A stretch of DNA of 64,000 nt, taken from assembly GCA_014281115.1 (NCBI GenBank), contig JACONQ010000007.1, positions 2,232,001 through 2,296,000 on the forward strand, read 5' to 3'. Below the pieces are notes generated by a model. The model was given only the letters and a program-made list of their open reading frames with translations, had not been told where the DNA came from and did not search any database. The DNA is from Laburnicola sp. R22_1 (lineage: Eukaryota > Ascomycota > Dothideomycetes > Pleosporales > Didymosphaeriaceae). The position numbers were made by a program, and so were the translations under genes. Below are positions 10,568 to 22,530 of this stretch, piece after piece (within the stretch, counting starts at the first letter, position 1; each line of letters begins with the position of its first letter).

Positions 10568-13276
10568 CCGTAATTCTATATTTTCTAAATTAATACTACT
10601 TAATTCTTTATCTTTATTAAAACTATATTTACTATTGTTTATTAATTCTTCTTTATCTTCTATAATATTCTAAGTCTTTAAACTACTTAATTACTTTATA
10701 GTATTATATAATAATCCATTTCTTTTTTAGTTACTATATCTTCTACTTTACTAAAAATAGTTTTACTAAATATAGAACTAGAAGGTATAGCTAAATAGTC
10801 TTTAGATATATTATAAATAATAGGAAACCTATCTTTATTAGCTTTATAATAATCTATTATATTAATTTTATTAGTAACTCTTTCCTCTTCTAAGTATATT
10901 TCTATTTCTTCTTTATTAGAATTATTAATATTTCTATTACTAGTAATAAAAGGTTATTGTTACTATTTAAAATAGTATTACTTCTATTACTATTATTATT
11001 ATTAATATTATTACTAGAAGAAATTATAGTAGAATCTCTAATTTCTAAATCTCTTAAATATTCTTTTTTATATTTATAATAAAGTTTATAACAATATTTT
11101 TCTATTTCTTTTATTATAGTATAAGGATAATTTAAATGCCTTTCTTTAAAATCTTCTAATTTAAACTAGGATTTAATACTATCGAAATAGATTACATAAT
11201 ATAGTGAAAGGTAGGTAGTAATATAATAAGTATAAAATACTTATATAATAAGGTAGATAGTACTCTTAGTAAGATAGATAGTAAGATAACCAACTTAGAT
11301 AAATATTTCTAACTCGAAGTTTTGGCTTGTTTATATAGATAAATTCACGTGACTATACACGTGCTAGAAAGTTATTAAGTTTTGCTTTAGAAAACTAATA
11401 GTTCTTTATCTAATATTACGCAATAACACGTAATTAATAAGATAAAGAAAATTCTAAAGTCTAGACTTTCTAGACTGTTCGTTTTCGTCTAATCTTAAAC
11501 CAGACAACGAGCCAAAAGATAAGTAACTACTTATTACACTACTATATAATCTATAGTATAAACTATATAATAGATAATAAGTATTACTATAAAATAAAAG
11601 CTTAATAAAGTAAAATTACTTTTAGCTTTATATTTTAACAAAAACACTATAAGCGGCATATTACTTATAGAAAGGTTCTAAAAGTTTACTATAGATAAAA
11701 CCTAAAGTATTAGATTAAGAGATTAATAAGTTTACTAAGCTATTTCTATTCTAGTTTATAGACCTTAATATCCCTAGAAAGTATAGTTTTATATAAGTAA
11801 GATTTAATTATCTTAAGTAATATTAAAGCGCTTTAGACTCTATAGAGATAAAATATATTTATTAAATTAGGGACGTAGAGTATAAAAGAAGCTAAGCTAA
11901 GTGTAATATTATAATTCTATAGCTAGAGATTATAGTAATATAATATAATTTTTTAATTATATTTTTTACTACTACTTTATAAATTTATTTAAAGAGGCGT
12001 GTGTCCCTCTCTATTATTTAATTTACTTATCTAACTTTTAAATTAAATATATTCTACTACTCCTTAACTATTATATTATTATTTATGCTATCTATATACT
12101 CTTTATTTTTTTATAGCTAAAAACTTTTAGTATAGTAAAATTTTCACTTTTACCTTCTTGCCTTTTATCTAAACTTCTATATATTAAATAATATCTTTTT
12201 TTTAGCTCTATATTATTAAAAAAACCTTAGTTAAGTTAAAAATGTTAGAGTGTATGCCTTATCTTAGTTTTACTATAATTTATAATATATATATTTCTTA
12301 TTATTTTTGTTAGACCTATTTAAGAGATTTATCCCTTTTTAGTCTTTTTTTACTTTAGAGTTATTTATATTTAAACACCTAAGTTACGTAAAAGTTTATT
12401 AATATTAGTTTCTTCCTTAGTATAGGCCTTATTCTTTTTGTAAGTTTTCTATCTTTATTATTATCTTTATTAGACCTCTTTAAAAATTATATACTTTCTA
12501 GCCCTACTATAAATCTTAGTCTTCTTTTTTATACTTTCTATCCTTCTTCTTACTAGGGTTATTTTTATTACTAGAGGTATCCTTATTACTAGAAGTATTA
12601 GATATATTAGATATATTATTCTTTTTTTAAAAGCCTTATTATTAGTTTTAGAGCTACCTTTCCCTTTAAATAATTTTATTAATTTACTATCTACTAGATT
12701 CTTCTTATAAAGTGTAAAAATCGTGCTCTATTTAGAGTGTTTATATAATATATATTACTTATAAAAAGCTTTATATACTAATATACTAATATTATAATAC
12801 TAAAGCCTCTTACTTATATTATAGTAAATAAAAGATTTAAAATCCTATAACTAATTAAAATTTAATACTAGCTACTAATATTTACTTAGTAATTCTAACT
12901 TCTTAGCTAACATTTAAGTGGCTTTTATAAATCTTTTCTAGTTAGATATTCTTTACTAGCCTAGATATACTAATAGCTCTATTAGATAGAATAGTAATAT
13001 TATATTAGTTCCTTTTTCTATTTCTTTTAAAAGAATAGTAGTATAAGCGCCACTAGTCTTATTCTAAAGCGTAGATAAGAGTTTCTAATATAAAGTTGCT
13101 AGCTTTATAGAATCTATAATATAAAATTACTATTAGAATAGCTTTAAATTTGTAATAAGAAATATTAAAGAATAAACTATAGTAAAAGAATATCTAGTAG
13201 TCTTTATATTATTACTATACTTCTACTTTCTATACTAAAAGTCCGAAGAAAATATAGTATATATTATTATATTTAC
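10568..13276. other. RIP-degraded sequence without a recognised gene
   Basis: Long TTA/CTT/ATA-rich DNA. The minus strand of about 12.4-12.7 kb reads as a Lys-rich degraded frame (blocks such as KLIKLFKGKGSS), so a dead transposon gene is likely, but no family signature remains. Confidence 0.45.
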
Positions 13277-14721
13277 TAACGTACTTTACACTCGAGTAAA
13301 TTATTTTATCGAGTTAATTACTTTGCCAAGACCCCACTAAAACGTACTATTAGTAATAGTACAACGCGATGCCTTAACTATATAATAAACTACTAGCGTT
13401 AAAAGAAGCGCGTATATAGCTTGCAATCTAGGCTATTAAATAAGACGTGACACTCTCTTAGCAATGCGCTATAGCCCTCTATAACGTCTCTTAAAGTACA
13501 CTTAGCAACTAATGCGCTAGAAAGACGTTTAGACGCAACTACGCACCTAATAAAATAAGACTTACTATAAGAGAGGAGTAGGTAATTATGCAGTATATAC
13601 TTAACCTAGACGCGCGAGAATTTTTACCCTAGCTTAATACTATAAAAAATATGGCCGATTCTTTACTAGCTGCACGCCACTATAAGCTAGTTGGCTAGAA
13701 GTAGCCTTATGACTTTGTTAAGCACTAGCCAAAGCTTTAAGTTAAGTTTAATCAAAAGTACGACTACAAGAAAGTTCTCTAGGAGGATCCTAAGGTAATA
13801 TAAGGCTAGTTCTGGCTTGTGGAGAATATAAAGGCCAAGTATAGTATCCTAAATAAGGACACCTACAATTTCGACGAGTCTGGCTTTATAATAGGCATAA
13901 TATCGACTAGAGCGATAGTTATAGGCTCTAAGCATTAAGGACGGCTAAAGCAGGTGTAGCAGGGCAATAGAAAGTGGACAATAGTTATCCAAGGCATCAA
14001 CGCAATAGGGTGGTAGATCCCACCCTTTATTATCTTTGGGGGCAAGCACTACCTCTCCGCCTAGTATAAGGAGAAGGATCTACCTTATAATTAGGTTATT
14101 GTAGTCTCTAAGAATGGCTAGACAATAAATAAGCTTAGTCTATAATAGCTAAAGCACTTTAATAAGCATACAAAGAGGCGTACTACTAGTAGAGCACATT
14201 TACTTATTATTAATAGCTATAAAAGTTATAACTCGCTCGAATTCTAGGATTACTATAAAAAGAGTAATATTATTACTTTTTATATACCTCTATATTTGTC
14301 GCACCTCTTGCAGCCACTTAACGTAGGTTGTTTTGCGCCGTTAAAGAAGACGTATAGGCGCTAAGCTAAGAATCTAATACGCAATCATATTACGCACATT
14401 ACTAAAATTAAGTTCCTACCTTGCTTTATTACTGCTTTTAAGGCTTTAATTACTAAAAGTAATATTGAAGGAGGCTTTTGAGGTGCTGGCCTAGTGCCCC
14501 ACAACCTAGAAGTTATAATATCGCAGCTTAACGTCCGCCTATGTACGCCTCCACTTTGTACTATTTGCAATAGTATATAGGAGTCGCAAACTCCGCGAAA
14601 TAGTATAGAACTTAGGTCGCAATTAACGCTGGTTAAGCAGAGGATTTAAAGGCATATAGATAGTTCCCCAACTTATATAGTTGAGGTAGTAGAAAAGCTC
14701 GTCAAAGGCGCTAAGCTAATA

Positions 14722-16834
14722 ACGTGTCCGTGCGCGTAATGCGCATGTTCGCGTGATGCGCACCCCAACACCATAATAGCACTATAAGAAACAAGGCTGT
14801 AGAGCTACGCACAATAGCTATTATTACAAGATTTTTTCATAGAGCACTATATTTATAGTTGCGATCAACTTGCGCTACTGATATTTACTTAGAAGCTTAA
14901 CGTTGTGGCTGCGCTGCGTAGTCTTAGGTAGAGCTGCTAATGCGGCACCTGAGGCCTCCTTAGCAGCTACAGCATTAACCACACGTTTCTAACACTTATT
15001 ACTCTGTGTAGATAGCTGCGAGGCCTTTCTCTTACCCTTCTGGGCAGATTATAGAGCTTTTTCTGCGTCACGAGCCGCTTTCTGGCGAGCGCGCTCTGCT
15101 GCCTTCTTAGCCCTCTCCTTCTCCCTAGCTACCTTGGCTGCCTTCCGCGCCACGCGCTTCTCCTCTGCAATTTTCTCCTTGTAAAGCTTAGCTGCCTTCC
15201 TTAACTCAGCTGTCTCTTCTTTTTAAAGCTTCTGCTCCTTCTCTTCTTGCTCCTTTACAGACTGGCGCACACGAGCCTCCCTAACCTTCCTTGGTGACCA
15301 GAAGACCGCCCCCCTATGGTACTCTTGACGTTGCTGAAGATTAAGAAGCTTACCCTTCTTCTTATGCTTCTTCTTAACTGATAGTACCTCCTTAAGCCTA
15401 TTAATTTCATGGCGAAGTAGCTCGTTTTGAACTAAGATGTGGTAGAGTGAGCGGCTAAGCTTCTGCGCGTCCTTGCTACCCTGATCCTCTACTGCAGATC
15501 GTACAAGGCGATCTAGTTTGCGCCAGTCAGATCCACTAAGTACTAACGTAGAGCTCTCTCGTAATTCCTGCTTATCTAGGGCGGTGTTGGTGAATCTTTT
15601 AAGTATAACCTCTGGGTTGAAGGGTGATATACCAGTGGCCTTAAAAGACTTAAGGATTATCTCTTCTTTAAAGGAGCTTATCCAGGCCTTCCAGAATAGA
15701 GGGAAGAAGTCGCCCTTCTTGATAGGGAGGAGTCCCTAGCTCTGGTGGAGGTGATCTGATAGCTCCTTTGAGTACGCAGTGGAGAGAGGCTTAAACAGTA
15801 CCACATTAAGTGGTTGAAGCGTGTGGGTCGAATGAGGGGGCAAGATGGCTAGGAGTATCCTGTTACGATCGCAATAGTCGATAAAATCCATAGTAACATG
15901 AGATCTATGGCTATTAAGGATGAGTAACTGGTAAGACTATTGAGCTTTTGCCTTAGTGTAGCGATTAAACACCTGTTTAAGTCAGGTAAGGCCGATATTG
16001 TTGTTTGTCTAGTCTAAAGGCGACAAGCAAATGTGTACTAAGTGCTCTCCTGCCTTAATATCCTCTACCTAGCTTGATTGTATAGCCTTGTTAGTAGCCT
16101 AATAGATAAGGCTTGGCGGCAAGGCTAATCCATTAGCGCACACACACGCTAGGAGGGTAATCTATTTATAAGAGCCATCTTAAAGGGCTGCTATAACCTC
16201 CTTATTCTCTCATATTTGTCTGCTGAACACTCGTTTTAATCAGCTAGTAATACTAATAAGGACGCCCTTTTTATCTATATTGTACGTGTGACGAGGCTTA
16301 ATATTATATTTCTTTATTTTGTTTCTAAGGAAGTTAAAATACAGACTGTATTTATCCCCTAAGTCGGCGTGGTGGCAATTACTATCCATACTAGCTGCCT
16401 ATTAAGAGATAAGATAGATGCTGTATTGGTTAATAAAGCGCGTAACTTAACTCTTACTTACTAGCTCCTTAGCTATTATTAACGCGAAATTTTATATTAT
16501 CTCTCTTGTAGGTGGCAAGTAATGCGCTGTAAGTCCTTCTATATATTTAATAAGCTCTGCCTCTTATTATAGAGTAAGCTTTTGTTAATTAATAATCTTA
16601 GATACGTGCGACTATATTTTGGTCTTATGTCTCCGTGTTAAGGTAGAGCGCCACATACTATACTTGTTAGCAATTTTTTTATATAAGAACTCTTCGCTAG
16701 GTAGTAGCGATTCTATCTTAGCAACTGCGTTGTTAATTAGAGCCATAATTATAGAGTTATAGAGTTAAGAAGTTTGGCTAAATTATAGTAGGGTGTATAT
16801 TACGCAAATATACGCATTACACACACAGACACGT
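14722..16834 (-). mobile_element. Pogo-type DNA transposon C, nested inside element B
   Basis: 2,113 bp bounded by inverted ends ACGTGTCCGTGCGCGTAATG (left) and a degraded mate on the right, about 45 bp long, with TA duplicates at 14720-14721 and 16835-16836. The left end keeps its CpG and CA/TG bases better than the right. It carries its own transposase on the minus strand, opposite to element B. Confidence 0.88.
14860..16746 (-). pseudogene. Pogo-type transposase of element C, RIP-damaged
   Basis: Minus-strand reading from ATG at 16746 (MALINNAVAKIESLL) passes an HTH/CENPB-like N-terminal part. DDE blocks follow: YNIDKKGVLI (first Asp), LILNSHRSHVT (second, D to N), ILPPHSTHTLQPLNVVLFKPL. 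A long C-terminal half remains nearly open (about 15740-14980) and ends in a Lys/Glu/Ala coiled coil (about 15000-15250). This tail is unlike elements A, B and D, which end in a CCHC knuckle. Stops are mainly TAG/TAA, with the 5' half much more damaged than the 3' half. Confidence 0.8.
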
Positions 16835-17266
16835 TAGGGTATTCTTTAGTGTTAATAACTAAACGTAACGCCAAACTTTAAGCTACTAATAAGGCCGCCA
16901 CGCGACGTAAATTGTATAAAAGAAAGTAAGTACAGCGTGAAGAAGTCTTTACAGCTAAAGAGGGCCAGCGGCTAGTCACTCTAAAAGAGTTTAGGGCGCA
17001 TAGTAATAGGCAAAAGGCGAAGAAGAGAGTGCGTGCTAATAGAGGCGAATCTGCTCAACGGCACTGTGGACGCTGCGGCAAGCCTAGGCATAACAAAACA
17101 ACCTATAGGCAGCCTGTAAAAGTAGATTCTAAATAAATTGGCCTATTTAGACTATTAAAAATAGTTCGTGTTAACTCTATACTATTGTGAATAGTACAGA
17201 ACTTAGTGGGGTCTTGGCAAAGTAATTAACTTAATAGAATAGTCGACTCGAGTGTAAAGTACGTTA

Positions 17267-17997
17267 TAAGGCAACTATATAAAATAAATATTACTAAGCC
17301 TTTATAAAATACTTATTAGTATAGCCGCGTGCACTTTATAAAGATAGTTAAATATTATAAAGTAACTAGATAGATTTTTCTTATATTTTTATTTGTTTTT
17401 ATTAGGCTATTCTTACTAAGAGGGACGTTAGCCAGCTATAGTAATCGTATATTGTATACGCTTAGTTATTAATTACGTAACATTAGTTTAGTGCACTATG
17501 CCTATGTATATATTAGTAACCACTTTATACTTATATATTATAAGTATATATAACGCGTTAACTTACTTATAGGCAGCAACACTTATTGCTACTATAGCTT
17601 CCTATAAGTCCGCACTATAGGTTTAAATACCTAGCGACGCTTGCTTGTGTTTTTCTTATATAAGCTACTATAGTTAGTAACTTATAAGTTAAGTTTTCTA
17701 AGCTATTAGCAAACGCATATATGCTATAAAAAGGAGTATTTACTTAAGATATTAATTATTATAAGTCTAATATAGGCTAAATTTCTATAATAAAGTAGTT
17801 AGTAATAAGTATTATATCTAATAAATCTTTAATAAAAATTTCGACTATAAATATTATATAGTAATATAATAGTTTATTCTTTATATCTCTTTATAAATAC
17901 TAGTAATTATTCTTAGGTTACTTTGTATCGCGTTACTATATATACGCTTTTTTTATTTTTTTATTGCCTATCCTTTTAAAGAACTTAGTTTGTATTA
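17267..17997. other. RIP-like AT-rich spacer
   Basis: Between the right end of element B and the ATT-rich minisatellite. TA-dense, no recognisable gene. Confidence 0.5.
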
Positions 17998-18262
17998 CTA
18001 TTTTATTATTATTATTTTATTATTATTATTTTATTATTATTATTTTATTATTATTATTTTATTATTATTATTTTATTATTATTATTTTATTATTATTATT
18101 TTATTATTATTATTTTATTATTATTATTTTATTATTATTATTTTATTATCTTATTTTATTATTATAATTTTATTATTATTATTTTATTATTATTATTTTA
18201 TTATTATTATTTTATTATTATTATTTTATTATTATTATTATATTATTATTATTTTATTATTA
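17998..18262. repeat. 14-bp ATT-rich minisatellite
   Basis: Tandem units of TATTATTATTATTT with a few interruptions (18145-18170). Because 14 is not a multiple of 3, open frames across it read as cycling Tyr, Ile, Leu and Phe runs, which are not real proteins. Confidence 0.9.
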
Positions 18263-21200
18263 TTATTATTAATACTAGCACATCTATATAGTATTATAAG
18301 TAGTAATAAGATAAAGATACTAGTACGTATACTTCTTATTATTATTCTCTTTAATAGTAGTTAACTATACATAGTAATATTATAGAAAAACCTAGTCCTA
18401 ATTAAGACTTAGTAGAAAGATTAATTAAGTTATATATTCTAAAAGAAAGAAACCGCCTATTAAATTCTTAAGAGTTAATTAGGCACTAACTTATCACGTA
18501 ACCTATATAGTAGAGTTTATTCTACCACATACCTTCCTACCCATAAAAGCTTAGCCCTATTAAGCTTTATACTAAACACCCTTTTAGAAAACACTCTAAA
18601 TATTTCATAGTTCCTTCTACTAATAACTAGAGGTTAGGCCTACCTCTAATAGTAAGCATTACTAATTACCTAGCTTTATATAATCTTAAACAATAGTCTA
18701 TAAACGTCTACCCGTTTTTATTACTAATCTACTCATTCTACTTACTCTTTAAACTCTTATAATTTTCCTATAGTTTAGCTTCTTATTCTTCTAAACCCCA
18801 AACTATTCTTAATCCTTTACTTAACCTGCCTTATTATGCCTCCCTATCTTTAAATTAACTATGGCCTAGGCGCCTACGCATCTAGCCGCCTTAGTTCTAA
18901 TAATAGTAGCAGCGGTAGTAAGCCTCCTTATTAAGGCAACAATAGTATAGGCTCTAATAGTTTCAACCTCCCACTAGTGCCCAAAAAGCCCTCTATTAGC
19001 GCATTTATCACCTTCTTATCTCTGCGTAAGTCTCTCGCATTCTAATAGTCTCTTAGGCTAACTCCTAGGAAGTAATTTCTCTCTTAGACGCACGCATTAG
19101 CTTTAGCGTTATAGCCTAAGTTTTTATAGCTCTTAGGCAGAGTGTTAGTAATAATAATAACCTACCTTACAGTTTATAACTCTAAATAAATAGTTAAGAT
19201 AATTTCGCACTTTAGTTAGACTATAACCCTAATAAACTTATAATTAACACCTCACTCTTCTATTTTCTCTACTATAATTAAAAAGCGCAACAATATAACA
19301 CTAAGAATAAGCGAGTTATATTTTATTAGACCTAATAGTCTAAATTATTAAATAATAAAGGCCCTTATCCTATATACCTACTAAGCCTATTCGCCGCTAC
19401 TATCCAAGGACGTATTAACTTTATCTATTCCCCTATTATAGGCAATAATACTCTATTCTATAATAGGTGCCTACTAGCACAGCGTTAGTGTTTCTAGTTT
19501 GCTAACAATAATATAGAACTACTATTTAGTAGCGTATATATAGCCTACTACATTTATAATAAAAGCGACCTATACTCTTTTATTCTAAGTATGCCACGCT
19601 ATTCCTCTTTTTATAGGCGTATACCCTAAATGCCTCTTAAGTTAACTATTAAATAGGCCTTTATCCTTTATCTTCTAATCCTTCTTCTATGTGCTAAGCA
19701 CGCGTTATAAACCTTAATACTTAAACCTAAGTAATACTTAGCTCTCTAGAAGCAATATCTATATTTAAGAGCCTTACAATTAGTAATAACCTTAAATTCC
19801 TACCTTAGTTAACTCCTAACTCGCTAATTCTATATCCTTTAGCTTTGCCCTTAGACACTATTCGTCTAGCTTCCTCCCAATCTTCTTCTCGCGCAAGCTT
19901 TACTACTACGCGTACCCATGCTCCTAACTAGTCTAGAGTATCTACTTGCTAGACTACTCTAAAGATAGGCCCATTAGCTTCTTAGATAGTTTTAGCACTA
20001 CTTTTAGTCCTTACCTATTATATAACTACAATTTATATATCCTAAGGAAGGGGAAGAGCTCTAAAAAGACATTGGGCACGCTTTAACTATTAGTCTAATA
20101 GTTCTTCTTCTCCCTATAACACTAATGCAGAGAATAAAGCCTAGACAAGTTTTTTAGAAGTTGCAGCGCTCCCTAGAGCGGAACTTCTTCTAAAGGCTAT
20201 TATAGAATCCCTAAGTTTGGGCTAGAGTTGCTTAGGCTTATAGATTATATAACAAGCGTAAGAAGAAAAAAGAGTAGAAGAAGAGTAGTAGTTCCGGCCT
20301 ATAGCTTACTAGTAATAGCTGCAAAAGTCCCTTTTTACCTAAGAACTACTTAGGCTTTAGATAGCTTATTAGCATTTAAATATATTTCTTATCCCTACTA
20401 TACTCTACTCCTTTCCTTATAATATCATATCTTCCTATTCGCGCCCATAAGCCATTTGCTCTTTAATTACTATCTATAAGTGTCTAATCCGCCCTTAAAG
20501 TTTCTTACTAGCGGTAATATAGTCGCACTTTTCTTAAAGAGTACTACCACCTATTACTAGTCTAGAAGCGGCGTTTGCGCACACGCATTACTTACTATAA
20601 CTTAATAGAGCCTTACAACTGCTTAGAGTATATAACCTACCCTTTATATCCTTCTACTTCTCTTTTTATTCTGCTATTCTAATTCTTCTACCTAATAGTC
20701 TTAACCTTCTTCTTAACTATGGCTACTGTCGACTTCTCCTTTAGTAGCCACGTCTCTAGTGCCGGCAACAATAATAGTAATAGTAAGAAAAGTGACTAAG
20801 GCTTATAATGGTCCTTACTACTACCTATTAACAACGTCCTATAACTACTCCTATTTTATTATACGTATGCCTGCTCTAATTATCCCTTAGCTTACTAACT
20901 TATACCCTAGTCATTACCCTCTTAAATTAGCTATGCAACTTCGGCACTATCTATAAGAGTATGAGACTCTTACGCGATATTTACGCTAAGTATTTATTAT
21001 TAGGCTATCTTGCACAGTTTGCTTAAGGCATAGGCAGCTTTAAAATCGATCCTAATCCTACTAATAATACTTCTATCGCGTATACTATTCTATTCTATTA
21101 GCTATACTACGCTACTCTTATAGAAGATATAAGCACTAATAAATAGAGGCGTAATTACTTTAAATAGCGCTTAGTGTTTAGTTATACTCCTTATATATCT

Positions 21201-22530
21201 TATCTTCCTACCCTTTTCTTTGCTATTGGCTAAGGCCGCATTAACTATAATCCTAGTATAGTTAAGGATAATTATAATTAAGCCTATAAGGCTTGTGTCT
21301 AGAGTCGTTGTCCCTACTTTTAGTATATTAATAGTAGTTAGCGCCTTCTTCTTAAGGGCTACTGCGTTCTATACTAAACAACTTCCTAATATTAGTAGTG
21401 CTCCTTTAATCGCTATAGTAAGCCTAATTCGTTCTTAACTAGTTTCCTATTACTAATTTACCTACCTAGCTTTATTCCCTCTAATATCCGCCATAAACAC
21501 TTAAGCCGATTTTTTTTAGTAGAGTTATTAGCAAGTATATAAGCTATAGAAAAAGCGACTAAAAGTAAACACTCACATTTATAATAAAATTAATAAGCTA
21601 CTTAGTTTTAGCAACACTACTATAATGCTTTCTACTAGGCGCCCTAGTAGGCCTCATCTAATTATTAAGAGTTTTTTAAAGGCGCCTAATTCTCTATTAG
21701 GCACTAATTCTAATATTACTAAGCCTTCCTCATACACATCTCTCTTTGGGCGTTATTATGCTTAGCCTATTATCCTTTCTAGTAGCAATAGTAATAGTCC
21801 TTCCTTATTCTAAAATTCTCCCCACACACTACTCTTTTCCTATCCTTTTTAACCTATTGTCTTCTCTAGTAGCAACAGCGGTAGCCCTTCCCTATCTTAG
21901 GGCCAAACTACTCCCACTCCTAGTTATCTACTCTCTAGCCCCTATTCCTCTCTAGATTAGGTCTTACTTAATATAGTACTGTAGATTAGCTCTTTATTCT
22001 CTAACTTATTCCTCTTTTAGACTACTAACAATCCTTCTAAAGTTTTATTCTACTCGCCTTCCCCTATACGTCTAGCTTCCTAATAGTCTATTAATTCTGC
22101 CCACACTCTCTTATTCCTACTTAGCTGTAGTAGTATAATTTCCTCTTCTCTTTCTTTAGGTCTATCCTTTATTCCTTCTAACCTCTCTGCCTAAGCTATA
22201 CGCCTAGGTTTGGGCCCTAGCAGAACTTAAGCTATAGAGTAAGATAGCCCTATGCCTCGCTTCTATTAAAGTTGTAATCTGAATCCTAATTATGGCTTAG
22301 GCTATAGTGGTTACAGGAGTTTAGATTTTCGTAGAGGTTAGTATGGTAGTTCTTAGCTTTTAATTTTCCAGCTATCTAATTATTAGTTAGGCTCTATTAT
22401 TAGGGTCTATAGCTTATAATCCTATTCTAGTAATTATATATATATATATTAGACTTTAATTTAACTTAGTACTAATACTATTATTCTATCTTTTTCTCTA
22501 ACTTTTCTTCTTTAACTACTTTCTCCCCCC
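18263..22530. other. RIP-degraded sequence, probably transposon-derived
   Basis: Pyrimidine-rich on the plus strand with remnants of coding texture (for example around 18840-19700 and 20700-21500) but stops in every frame. It lies beside the 3' end of a minus-strand Gypsy pol and could include that element's LTR or an older element; no terminal repeat was found. The open frame at 21746-21955 is hydrophobic and has no support. Confidence 0.45.

Larger units (their letters stand above)
13400..17140 (+). pseudogene. RIP-killed pogo-type transposase of element B, split by element C
   Basis: Left part (to about 14719): blocks ENIKAKYSI, NFDESGF (first Asp motif), GNRKWTIVIQGINAIGW, IPPFIIFGGKHYLS, LLIINSYKSY (second Asp region, D to N) and YLSHLLQPLNVGCFAPLKK, all typical of DDE_1. 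Right part (after 16836): a basic stretch and a CCHC-like knuckle CGRCGKPRHNKTT near 17070-17100 whose last Cys is lost. Stops are TAG/TAA at Trp and Gln positions. The split at 14720/16836 shows element C landed inside this gene. Confidence 0.8.
13279..17264 (+). mobile_element. Pogo/Fot1-type DNA transposon B, interrupted by element C
   Basis: Inverted ends starting ACGTACTTTACACTCGAGT, extending about 75-85 bp and including TTGCCAAGACCCCACTAA at both ends. TA duplications at 13277-13278 and 17265-17266. Without the insertion at 14722-16834 the element would be about 1.87 kb, the same size as A and D. Confidence 0.88.

Noticed and set aside
17964..18364. Tyr/Ile/Leu/Phe-rich proteins of 67 and 124 aa
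   Set aside because: Pure translation of a 14-bp ATT-rich minisatellite.
21746..21955. 69-aa hydrophobic membrane protein
   Set aside because: Short chance frame in RIP-degraded pyrimidine-rich DNA; no start or family support.
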